Assembly: GCA_022615215.1 (NCBI GenBank)
Contig: JAKEHD010000744.1
Span: 1 to 13,211 of the forward strand
Reading direction: 5' to 3'
Source of the DNA: Blastocatellia bacterium
GTDB lineage: Bacteria; Acidobacteriota; Blastocatellia; UBA7656
DNA length: 13,211 nucleotides
Shown: piece by piece, positions 7,327-13,211 of the stretch
How positions within the stretch are numbered: the first letter of the stretch is position 1
Layout of the letters: every line of letters begins with the position of its first letter
The notes under the pieces: generated by a model
Database searches by the model: none
The model's input: the letters and a program-made list of their open reading frames with translations, nothing else
Told to the model about the DNA's origin: nothing
Position numbers and translations under genes: made by a program

Positions 7327-7390
7327 GCGGTTGTGTTATCATAACCGCGAGTGGTTGAGTTTGGCGTAAACTCTACAGGGAGGAAAGAAT
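7327..7390 (+). promoter_or_regulatory. Structured leader and extended -10 promoter of coiled-coil gene copy 2
   Basis: This 64-bp leader differs from that of copy 1 at two positions only, both C in copy 1 and T here (6749/7352 and 6764/7367). Each falls in a predicted stem and turns a G-C pair into a G-U pair, so the folds are kept. The extended -10 TGTTATCAT is at 7334-7342, the palindrome at 7327-7348, the second hairpin at 7357-7373, and the ribosome binding site GGGAGG at 7378-7383. Confidence 0.45.
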
Positions 7391-7870
7391 ATGAGCGAAG
7401 ACGAGACACAGAAATTCGACGCTTCGGACGGCGATAGATTGGATCAACTCATATCGCTGGTGCAGGCCATGAGCCTCGACATACGGGATGTGAAGACGAG
7501 GCTTGCGGCGCTTGAGCAGAAGGTCGAAGAGAGATTGTATGATACTCGCCCGATATGGGAGAGCGTGCAAACGCATATTGTCGAACTGCACCAATCTCAG
7601 GAAAGAATGAACGAAGAGCAGGCGAGGATCCGAGAAGAGCAGGAAAAGATCCGAGAAGAGCAGGAAAAGATCAGAGAAGAGCAGGAAAAGATCAGAGAAG
7701 AGCAGGAAAAGATCAGAGAAGAGCAGGAAAAGATCAGAGAAGAGATGCAGGCAGGTTTCCGCCGACTCGATCACAAAATAGGGCTCATCAGTGGTGAAAT
7801 AAGGGAGCTATACGCGGACCAGCGCGAAACCGACCGCCGCGTAGACGAGCTTGAAAAGAGAGTTTCATAA
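7391..7870 (+). CDS. Charged coiled-coil protein, copy 2, with heptad repeat array
   Basis: This 159-residue paralogue of the preceding gene starts and ends like it (DRLDQLISLVQAMSLDIRDV; DQRETDRRVDELEKRVS). The centre, residues 75-116, consists of one EEQARIR and five exact EEQEKIR heptads. With only one hydrophobic residue per seven and regular Glu-to-Lys/Arg spacing of three to four residues, this part may form a lone charged helix rather than a tight coiled coil. The start is set by GGGAGG 7 nt upstream. No signal peptide, membrane segment or catalytic motif is seen. The gene ends 46 bp from the tRNA-Arg gene, which points towards it. Function is unknown. Confidence 0.8.
   Translation: MSEDETQKFDASDGDRLDQLISLVQAMSLDIRDVKTRLAALEQKVEERLYDTRPIWESVQTHIVELHQSQERMNEEQARIREEQEKIREEQEKIREEQEKIREEQEKIREEQEKIREEMQAGFRRLDHKIGLISGEIRELYADQRETDRRVDELEKRVS
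7613..7738 (+). repeat. Six 21-bp coding repeats (heptad minisatellite)
   Basis: Six units of GAAGAGCAGGAAAAGATCAGA type lie head to tail. The last four are identical, the second differs at one base, and the first at a few. The near-perfect identity suggests recent expansion and likely length variation between strains. Gain or loss of a unit keeps the frame. Confidence 0.92.
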
Positions 7871-7916
7871 ATCTGTGCCCCGGCGCTAATGGCCGAAACC
7901 GCTGATGAATCTCAAA

Positions 7917-8248
<332 letters not shown>

Positions 8249-8259
8249 AAAAACGATGC

Positions 8260-8289
8260 AAAAAATAAAAGGAAGAACCTTTTCCTTTT
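8260..8289 (-). terminator. AT-rich hairpin with T run between the two tRNA genes
   Basis: Read on the minus strand, an 8-bp AAAAGGAA/TTCCTTTT stem with a 7-nt loop is followed by ATTTTTT. It looks like a weak intrinsic terminator after tRNA-Pro. The stem has only two G-C pairs, so read-through into tRNA-Arg, or use as an RNA-processing site, is likely. Confidence 0.35.
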
Positions 8290-8310
8290 ACCTTTTTACT
8301 TTTGCCTTTT
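8278..8310. repeat. T-run tract with roughly 7-bp period
   Basis: Five runs of four or five T, separated by CC, ACC, AC and GCC, follow one another (CCTTTT, CCTTTTA, CCTTTTTA, CTTTTG, CCTTTT). The loose period of about seven recalls the heptamer element at 2775-2855. It overlaps the terminator-like hairpin. Confidence 0.4.
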
Positions 8311-8319
8311 CAAAACCAA

Positions 8320-8393
8320 TCGGGGCGATTGGATTCGAACCAACGACCCCTCGGTCCCAAACCGAGTGCTCTACCGGACTGAGCCACGCCCCG
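8320..8393 (-). tRNA. tRNA-Pro(UGG)
   Basis: The 74-nt gene folds as a standard cloverleaf. The acceptor is CGGGGCG/CGCCCCG with the C1-G72 pair typical of bacterial proline tRNA. The D stem is GCUC/GAGC, and the anticodon stem CUCGG/CCGAG carries loop UUUGGGA, anticodon UGG. The T arm contains GGTTCGAATCC. The discriminator base is A and CCA is not encoded. It is first in a leftward tRNA-Pro/tRNA-Arg pair. Confidence 0.95.
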
Positions 8394-8406
8394 ATAACCA
8401 ATGCCA

Positions 8407-8435
8407 ATTCTAAATGACCGTCGCGCATCGGTCAA
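8407..8435 (-). promoter_or_regulatory. Sigma-70-type promoter of the tRNA pair
   Basis: On the minus strand TTGACC (8430-8435) is followed after exactly 17 bp by TAGAAT (8407-8412). The mature 5' end of tRNA-Pro lies 13 nt past the -10 hexamer. This is a strong match, fitting a stable-RNA promoter for both tRNAs. Confidence 0.75.
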
Positions 8436-8527
8436 TGAAGCCGAACGGGAATTTGCCCTGGACTTGATTCGAAAGGCCGGAAACGAGAGAGAGTGACGGG
8501 CGGCGCAATCATGAGGGTCTTCTTATA

Positions 8528-9664
8528 TCATCTGGCGATCGCTTCTATTTCACAGTCGACCAGCTTCCGGTCTTCGTCAAAAAGGAACCTTATATGGAGG
8601 TTGTACCTCGCGCCCCTTTTCCCCCTTACGCGCGATATGGAAGCGTTTATGATTCTTTTGCTGATGGAGGCGGAGTCTTCATCAACGCTTTCTTGCTTTT
8701 CGGTGAAATGCGAATGTGAAATACCTCTGAAGGTGAGGAAGGCTGTGACCTGCGACACGGTCGACCCTATGGGGGCTTCGCTTTCGATGGTCTCTTTGAT
8801 TTCTTCGAGCGAAGGGTTTCTGAGTTCTCCCTTGAGCTTCTGCGAGCGAAACTTTCGGAGCTTTTTCCAGAGGATTATCAGGCTGTCGTCCGCGTCCCGG
8901 CGAACTATGCGAAAGGCCACGATCACATCCGCCCCCCTGTACTCGGCCGGGTGCGACCTGTATATGCTCTGCCCGAGTCTGCCGAGTTCGATGCGGCCCT
9001 CTTTCTTGTAGCTCACCGAGCGGACGATGTAAGTCGAATTGGGAATTGCCGGATAAGCCGAGTAGTATGTGAAGTCTTTCCCCTTCATCCCTTGCAGAAG
9101 TTGTTTGCGCTGAACGAGCGCGTCTCCGTAGTTATCGGGCGGTTTGTATTCGGCCAGGAATCGTACACGCGGACTTTGCAGGGTCAGGGATTCGAGCGGA
9201 GCGTCGCCCAGAGCGGCGAGCAAGCCGAGAGACTCTCTCGTGAACCCTACCCTGATGTGTCCGTCCAGCAAGACGATTTCCGACCAGGGTCCGTAACGGT
9301 GGGTCTTCTCCGTAAACGAATAGAACGCCCCGCCTCCCCTTATCGGCAATATGGTGTCGGGGTCTCTGTCTGCCGATACGGTATTGGTGAACTCGTATTT
9401 CCCCTTTGGGAGCAGCCGGAACAACCCAGTATCGCTTTGCCGGAGGAAATGCGCGAATTCATTCATATCTTCGGCCGAAGGCGAAAGTATCTGCTTCTGC
9501 CGTTCGGTCATCTTTTTATTGAAGAAAGACGACCGCCTTCTCGACTGTACGCTGCCCTGCGCTGTCTGAGTCAGGGGACCGGCGACCTCAAGCAACAAGA
9601 TTGCAAAAAGTATCACGGTGAGCGGGCCTTGCAATAACGGTTTGAAAAAGGAAAAGGTCGCCAT
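8528..9664 (-). CDS. Exported or membrane-anchored protein of unknown function
   Basis: The 378-residue product has a hydrophobic segment near its N terminus (about 12-30, LQGPLTVILFAILLLEVAGP) that could be a signal peptide or anchor. A basic stretch and a mixed alpha/beta body follow. The C-terminal third has IGSTVSQVTAFLTFRGISHS (about 299-318), then, near the end, a beta pattern ending IRFLFDEDRKLVDCEIEAIA. That order, a GT-x(3-4)-V-x(3)-L helix and then strands with a FDxxxKLV motif, recalls BamE/SmpA-like small domains, but the match is only by eye. I prefer the ATG at 9664. AAGG lies 7-8 nt before it, while an in-frame ATG ten codons upstream (9694) has no ribosome binding site. The same-strand TPR gene ends 187 bp upstream. 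Confidence 0.72.
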   Translation of the reverse strand: MATFSFFKPLLQGPLTVILFAILLLEVAGPLTQTAQGSVQSRRRSSFFNKKMTERQKQILSPSAEDMNEFAHFLRQSDTGLFRLLPKGKYEFTNTVSADRDPDTILPIRGGGAFYSFTEKTHRYGPWSEIVLLDGHIRVGFTRESLGLLAALGDAPLESLTLQSPRVRFLAEYKPPDNYGDALVQRKQLLQGMKGKDFTYYSAYPAIPNSTYIVRSVSYKKEGRIELGRLGQSIYRSHPAEYRGADVIVAFRIVRRDADDSLIILWKKLRKFRSQKLKGELRNPSLEEIKETIESEAPIGSTVSQVTAFLTFRGISHSHFTEKQESVDEDSASISKRIINASISRVRGKRGARYNLHIRFLFDEDRKLVDCEIEAIAR

Positions 9665-9742
9665 CGGATAACCTTGCTTCGCCGGTCGAATCATTATTTC
9701 AAACTGAAAAGAGATTGCCTCACCGTCGATAAGCGTTCGGAC

Positions 9743-9777
9743 GAGCGGACGGAACCGGGTGCCTGTCCGCTCAGGCA
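9743..9777 (-). promoter_or_regulatory. Two overlapping, mutually exclusive hairpins in the leader
   Basis: GAGCGGAC (9743-9750) pairs with GTCCGCTC (9765-9772), and TGCCTG (9760-9765) pairs with CAGGCA (9772-9777). The two stems share bases, so an RNA could form only one at a time. The site is 79-113 nt before the start of the gene at 8528-9664, read on the minus strand. No T run follows, so a terminator is unlikely. Confidence 0.3.
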
Positions 9778-9851
9778 GCTATTAATAATTTACAGGCTCG
9801 ATATCTTTTCACCCGACTCGTTCCGTGCTAATCCGGTCCTTGCCGTCCGCG

Positions 9852-10850
9852 CTACTTTTTCTTGTTTTCTTGAATGTACTGCTCAAGTTTTTTCTTGTCC
9901 GGATAGTCCGGTTTTTTTGCAAGGAACTGTTCGTATTCGGCCGCGGCCCTGTCCTTCAGCCCTGCTGCGTTATAAAGCGTCGCGAGCCGCAGATGCACCT
10001 CCGCCATGCCTGTGGGGTCAAGCCTGATAGCTTCATTCAAATAGCCCACGGCTTTGGACCCCTTCTTAATCTGTAGATAGGACTCGCCCAACCAATAGTT
10101 GATCTCAGCCGATTGCGGTTGCGCGGTAACGGCCTGAGTCAATACCTCTATGGCAGCGTCGTATTTCTTCTGCGATATTCTGAGCTTGCCCAGGTTCAGC
10201 AACGCTACTATGTAAGCGGGCCGCTTCTCAAGGGCCGTCGCATAGGCTTTTTCGGCGTCGTCAATTTTCTTCTGCTTGAAGCAGGCCGTCCCCAGTTCGG
10301 TCCAGGCCTCGAAGTCTTTCGGGTCGGCGCTCACTACCTGGCGGAGCAAAGATATGGCCTGGGCGCTATCGTCTTTCTTGATAGCCTCTTGTGCTCTCTC
10401 GAACAGGGACTTGTTCTCAGGCGAGCGGGCGTATTGGTCGGCAACCGATGTAGCGCCGGCCTTCGCCTCATTACCGCTGTCAGGCCCTCCCCGCCATTGG
10501 AGGTTCAGGTCGCGGCGAATGTCGGTTTTCGTGCGTTCGCCGATCACTATATCCATGCGGCCGATCTCCTGGTTTTCAAACTCGATTATAAGGATGTAAG
10601 CCCCGTTGACCACGTTGAAAAACCGGTAGCGGCCGTTATTGTTTATCGGCTGGCGAAAGAGGACTCTTCCGAGATCACTGCTGAAGAGCAGCAAGTGGAA
10701 GTTTTGCGCTCCCGACCCGTCATCCTTGAAGCCCTCTATCTTGAAATCTCCATAGAGAGTATGCCCGCCGCCTATTTGGGCCGGGGTTACTCCGGTCGCC
10801 ACAAGAAATAGAATTACTATCAGCATCGGGGATTGAAAATATCGTTTCAT
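9852..10850 (-). CDS. Secreted TPR protein with N-terminal beta-sandwich domain
   Basis: The 332-residue product begins with a signal peptide (MKRYFQSPMLIVILFLVATG, likely cut after TPA at about residue 24). Residues about 30-115 look like a carboxypeptidase-regulatory or CNA-B-type beta-sandwich (HTLYGDFKIEG, NNGRYRFFNVVNGAYILIIE). After a linker, five tetratricopeptide repeats cover about 147-317, with the usual A/G/Y/P positions (AWTELGTACFKQKKIDDAEK, YWLGESYLQIKKGSKAVGYL, HLRLATLYNAAGLKDRAAAE). The C terminus is lysine-rich. TPR arrays bind other proteins, so an envelope scaffold role is likely; the partner is unknown. The ATG lacks a clear ribosome binding site and may sit on a very short leader. 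This domain combination is, to my knowledge, frequent in Acidobacteria. Confidence 0.85.
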   Translation of the reverse strand: MKRYFQSPMLIVILFLVATGVTPAQIGGGHTLYGDFKIEGFKDDGSGAQNFHLLLFSSDLGRVLFRQPINNNGRYRFFNVVNGAYILIIEFENQEIGRMDIVIGERTKTDIRRDLNLQWRGGPDSGNEAKAGATSVADQYARSPENKSLFERAQEAIKKDDSAQAISLLRQVVSADPKDFEAWTELGTACFKQKKIDDAEKAYATALEKRPAYIVALLNLGKLRISQKKYDAAIEVLTQAVTAQPQSAEINYWLGESYLQIKKGSKAVGYLNEAIRLDPTGMAEVHLRLATLYNAAGLKDRAAAEYEQFLAKKPDYPDKKKLEQYIQENKKK

Positions 10851-10859
10851 AGCGCGCCG

Positions 10860-10889
10860 ATTTTATCACAACTCCGGCGGCAATATCAC
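10860..10889 (-). promoter_or_regulatory. Candidate promoter of the TPR gene
   Basis: On the minus strand GTGATA (10884-10889, four of six) and TAAAAT (10860-10865, five of six) are 18 bp apart. The -10 lies only 9 bp from the ATG, which would give an almost leaderless message and would explain the missing ribosome binding site. Confidence 0.35.
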
Positions 10890-11073
10890 GCGAAAATAGT
10901 CGGAATCACCGCCGTTTCGATCAAGCGCCCACGCCGCCCGATAAAGAATGAGTATTCATAATCTGCGCGTCTGCGCTTGATGAAAAGCGAGCGCCGATGC
11001 CTGTCGGAATAGATCGCCTGTTGAACGGAAAAACAGTGACGCGACTCATCGCAAAAGCAGGGATGTTATTATT

Positions 11074-11098
11074 GCTTCGACCGCCTGCGGTCGATAGC
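11074..11098. repeat. REP-like palindrome
   Basis: TCGACCGC-CT-GCGGTCGA (11077-11094) is an 8-bp perfect inverted repeat. It extends to 11 bp (GCT ... AGC) if one bulged A is allowed. It lies about 60 bp past the stop of the membrane-protein gene, a usual place for REP-type elements. A single copy is seen here, and no T run follows on either strand. Confidence 0.4.
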
Positions 11099-11160
11099 CG
11101 GATTTTGCGGCGCTATGAAAGCCGTTTTTATAACCGGATCAAAGGAAGATGGGCTGCGCT

Positions 11161-12834
11161 CTAAATCTGGAAGCGGTTTGCCAGTCCTGCCAGTCGTTCG
11201 AGCGGAGCGGCGGACGGCCCGACGAGAAACATAAGGTATGGTCCCTTCTGAAACATGAGCAATCGCTCGTCGCCCTGATTGGCGTACAGGCCGTCTACGT
11301 CCGACACCCGAACGCTTTCCATTCCACTCAGCCCCACCGTCCAGCGAAGAAAGAACCAGTTATTCGAGGCCCGGCGCGTCGAGCCGAAATCGCACTGAAT
11401 GACGCCCCAATCCCGCCGCGAGCCATCCACGTAGCGAGCGGCCGTGAGCCGCTCAGGAATGAACCGGCGCACCTGAGCCAACATCCTCTGGACCTCCGCG
11501 TAACTCTCTCCGCTCCCGCTCGACTCGGCTTCCAGGAGCGGCCGTTCCATCTCTGCGCGAGTGAGCGAGTTGACCTCTACAAGTATCAGGTCATCGGGCG
11601 GGTCTGCGGGCAGGCTCCAGAGCGAATCCTTCACCTCCGGGTAATCGTTCAGCCCTCCTCCATTGCCGACGTTTGCGGCCAATCGCTCGGCTATCGCTTG
11701 TCCTTCCGGCTCCGGCGCGTAGATGATTATCACGATGTCGCCGCCCTGCTTGTTGAGCACATAGATGGTGGTTCGAGGAGTCTGTATGCGCGCGCCCGTA
11801 TACGTGCTTCCGCTGGGGCTATCGACCCGGACGCCCGTTCTGCTTCCGTGCGAGGCCCGGCTTATTTCACCGGCGATCTCTTCTCCCGCCTTGCGATTGC
11901 CGGAAGTGCTCATAACATGCACGTAGGTATCGGGACCGGAATTGGCGGAAGGAGGACTATCAGAACCGGAAGCAACGCGCGGCCGTTGAGGGCTATAGGC
12001 GGCAGAGGTGATGGCGCTCGCGCGGCGCGGCAGGCTCTCACGGTCAACGCCCGCAGGCAACCACTCGCGGGGCACCTGAACTTTGGCGGGCGCGCTGCGC
12101 GTAGAGGCCCGCTCAAATTCCTGAGTGACTACCGAAGAAGGCCGCGCAGGCGAATCGGGGTCCGTATCGACGGGAAACTCCGTGAGGGTTCCTTGCGCGC
12201 GCTCGGGCAGTTCAGGCTGCTCGCGCGCGGGCGGCGTGTATGGAATTTCGCGAATGAACATGTACCATGCGAATCCTCCGGTCAAAACCGCTGTTCCCAA
12301 CACGGCGGCCATTGCGACAGGCACCATCTTTCCCATCGGCATGCGAGCGGTTACCGGTGGCGCGGGCAATGGAGCGCGGCAATTTCTGCAAAACGTTTCT
12401 GCGGGTCCGGCCGGCGCGCGACAATTCGGGCACCACCTCGGCGCGGCGGCTATATCGGGTTGAGTCGCGGGTCCGAGGGCGAGGTATGCAGGAATTATCA
12501 AGCCCCCGAAAGGGACGATTATAAGCGTGCCCGTCCAGGGCGGTTTGCCGCGCGCCTCCGCGATAGACATCCATATCATCGCCATAGCGAAGATGTTCAC
12601 GAGCGGAATAAAGAGCAATAGCGCCCAGGCACCCGACCGCCTCCCCGCCCGGCACATAAGAAAAAGATTGGCTATCGGAATCCACGCAAGCCATGCATTG
12701 GGCGTATTGCTCTTGCGGGCGATGATCATAAGCGTGATTGCGAAATAGAGATATAGCAGGAAGCTGACGATCAGTATTATGACCAGAGATCCGAGCAAGG
12801 CCGCCAGCGGATTTAGTTCGGGTCCGGGTTGCAT
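11161..12834 (-). CDS. Multi-pass membrane protein with zinc ribbon and large C-terminal domain
   Basis: The 557-residue product begins with membrane helices at about 11-38, 69-92 and 100-120. These surround a DUF5684-like segment (IARKSNTPNAWLAWIPIANL). A CxxC-x10-CxxC zinc ribbon follows (Cys135, Cys138, Cys149, Cys152) and a fourth helix (about 170-194). A long Pro/Ser/Arg-rich linker (about 200-310) leads to a C-terminal mixed alpha/beta domain, ending in a strand-rich stretch (ERLLMFQKGPYLMFLVGPSA) that resembles periplasmic small-ligand or DUF4367-like folds. No enzyme motif is evident. The ATG has AAGGA about 9 nt upstream. The opposite strand is open over much of this gene, but that translation is arginine-rich nonsense, and the membrane and zinc motifs settle the strand. 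Function is unknown. Confidence 0.82.
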   Translation of the reverse strand: MQPGPELNPLAALLGSLVIILIVSFLLYLYFAITLMIIARKSNTPNAWLAWIPIANLFLMCRAGRRSGAWALLLFIPLVNIFAMAMIWMSIAEARGKPPWTGTLIIVPFGGLIIPAYLALGPATQPDIAAAPRWCPNCRAPAGPAETFCRNCRAPLPAPPVTARMPMGKMVPVAMAAVLGTAVLTGGFAWYMFIREIPYTPPAREQPELPERAQGTLTEFPVDTDPDSPARPSSVVTQEFERASTRSAPAKVQVPREWLPAGVDRESLPRRASAITSAAYSPQRPRVASGSDSPPSANSGPDTYVHVMSTSGNRKAGEEIAGEISRASHGSRTGVRVDSPSGSTYTGARIQTPRTTIYVLNKQGGDIVIIIYAPEPEGQAIAERLAANVGNGGGLNDYPEVKDSLWSLPADPPDDLILVEVNSLTRAEMERPLLEAESSGSGESYAEVQRMLAQVRRFIPERLTAARYVDGSRRDWGVIQCDFGSTRRASNNWFFLRWTVGLSGMESVRVSDVDGLYANQGDERLLMFQKGPYLMFLVGPSAAPLERLAGLANRFQI

Positions 12835-13161
12835 GAAGGATTTCCTTTACTTCAAAAGCGATGCGGCCCGTCTCAGTGCTGCCAGTGAATCAGAAAAGAG
12901 ATAGCCGCCGCGACTCGGTTCAGCCGCCTGATCGTAGATCGTTGAATGCTGCGGCCGCTGCGATATGAAAAGTGACCGGCCGCCGAAAGCGCAGTCTCGT
13001 TTCAAGTCCCCTTCATAATAACGGCTATAGCCGCAGGTCTGTCAAATCCCGGTGTGCCGGACATATAACTTCCCATCAACGGATGCCGCTGTTCTCAATG
13101 AAAGCGTTGTTTGTATACTGCGCGCGGGGCAAAATGAAAATTTTTCCAGAGAGGAACGCTT
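12835..13161. other. 327-bp non-coding gap between divergent genes
   Basis: This gap separates the minus-strand membrane-protein gene from the plus-strand gene cut by the window edge, so it should hold promoters for both. I see a promoter for the right-hand gene and a 12-bp perfect palindrome, CGGCTATAGCCG (13022-13033). I found no clear promoter for the left-hand gene and no reading frame worth calling. Confidence 0.5.
13092..13119 (+). promoter_or_regulatory. Candidate promoter of the truncated right-end gene
   Basis: TTCTCA (13092-13097, four of six) and TATACT (13114-13119, five of six) are 16 bp apart, leaving a leader of about 36 nt before the ATG at 13162. Confidence 0.4.
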
Positions 13162-13211
13162 ATGTGGAGTGCGCCGCCCTTTTTCTTTCTTCAGAGATTT
13201 CTTTCTTCTTC
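13162..13211 (+). CDS. Start of an unrecognised gene, cut by window end
   Basis: An ATG with an excellent ribosome binding site (AGAGAGGA, about 6-7 nt upstream) opens a frame that runs off the window. The 16 visible residues, MWSAPPFFFLQRFLSS, are hydrophobic and could start a signal peptide or membrane segment. Too little is present to name it. The upstream promoter and ribosome binding site are the main support. Confidence 0.5.
   Translation, partial: MWSAPPFFFLQRFLSS

Larger units (their letters stand above)
6724..7872 (+). repeat. Tandem duplication of a complete gene with its leader
   Basis: Copy 1 runs from 6724 to about 7284 and copy 2 from 7327 to about 7872. Similarity begins abruptly at GCGGTTGTG and ends just after the stop codons (AGAGAGTTTCATAAA). 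Leaders and the first 57 codons are almost identical, the last 16 codons nearly so, and the centres have diverged by different internal repeat expansion. No transposase or flanking target repeat is visible, so unequal recombination is the simplest origin. Confidence 0.85.
10851..11160. other. 310-bp non-coding gap between two minus-strand genes
   Basis: No convincing reading frame is present. The stretch holds the TPR gene's candidate promoter at its left end and a strong palindrome at 11074-11098. The remainder has short G/C-rich inverted words but nothing I can name, and no clear terminator for the membrane-protein gene. Confidence 0.5.

Noticed and set aside
7373..7774. Minus-strand frame with LFSDLFL repeats, resembling a membrane protein
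   Set aside because: The hydrophobic repeat is only the antisense of the 21-bp charged-helix array; the plus strand has start, ribosome binding site and a paralogue.
6724..7872. Tandem copies as a mobile element
   Set aside because: No transposase, no terminal inverted repeats enclosing the unit, and no target-site duplication visible; local duplication explains it.
8951..9637. 228-codon forward frame
   Set aside because: Antisense shadow of the exported protein gene, with no start signals.
11149..12621. 490-codon forward frame
   Set aside because: Arginine/histidine-rich antisense of the membrane protein; the minus strand has membrane helices and the CxxC pairs.

Overview
The window looks like a stretch of chromosome from a moderately GC-rich, Gram-negative-type bacterium. 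An Acidobacteriota member, perhaps class Blastocatellia, is my best guess. It rests on general impressions only: a secreted TPR protein with a beta-sandwich head, a small charged coiled-coil family, heptamer-type intergenic repeats, and housekeeping genes with unusually heavy ATA isoleucine usage. No rRNA, plasmid, phage, CRISPR or transposase gene was seen.

Left part (1-6656, all +): the tail of an unrecognised gene; a RodZ-like cytoskeleton adaptor with a good sigma-70-type promoter; glyA (serine hydroxymethyltransferase); a DinG/YoaA-type iron-sulfur DNA helicase; and a SWIM zinc-finger protein. The gaps between them carry repeat elements. One is a dispersed-type dyad ahead of glyA. Another is an 81-bp element in strict 7-bp phase between glyA and the helicase, which can fold on itself.

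Middle (6657-7870, +): two tandem copies of a small, highly charged alpha-helical protein. They share a 64-bp leader (extended -10 promoter inside a palindrome, an RNA hairpin, a strong ribosome binding site) and nearly identical ends. Their centres differ: one has three 18-residue repeats, the other a near-perfect 21-bp/7-residue repeat array.

The main discovery is at 7917-8393 on the minus strand: tRNA-Pro(UGG) followed by tRNA-Arg(UCU). The Arg gene is split in its anticodon by a 258-nt, ORF-less group I intron with recognisable P1, P2, P3, P7, P8 and P9 pairings. Its 5' end resembles the tRNA-Leu(UAA) intron of cyanobacteria and plastids. A consensus-like promoter precedes the tRNA pair.

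Right part (8528-12834, all -): three cell-envelope-type genes. They are an exported or anchored protein of unknown function, a secreted five-TPR protein, and a multi-pass membrane protein with a zinc ribbon. The window ends with a promoter, ribosome binding site and first codons of a divergently transcribed (+) gene cut by the edge. The genes do not form one pathway; the window mixes housekeeping, tRNA and envelope functions.
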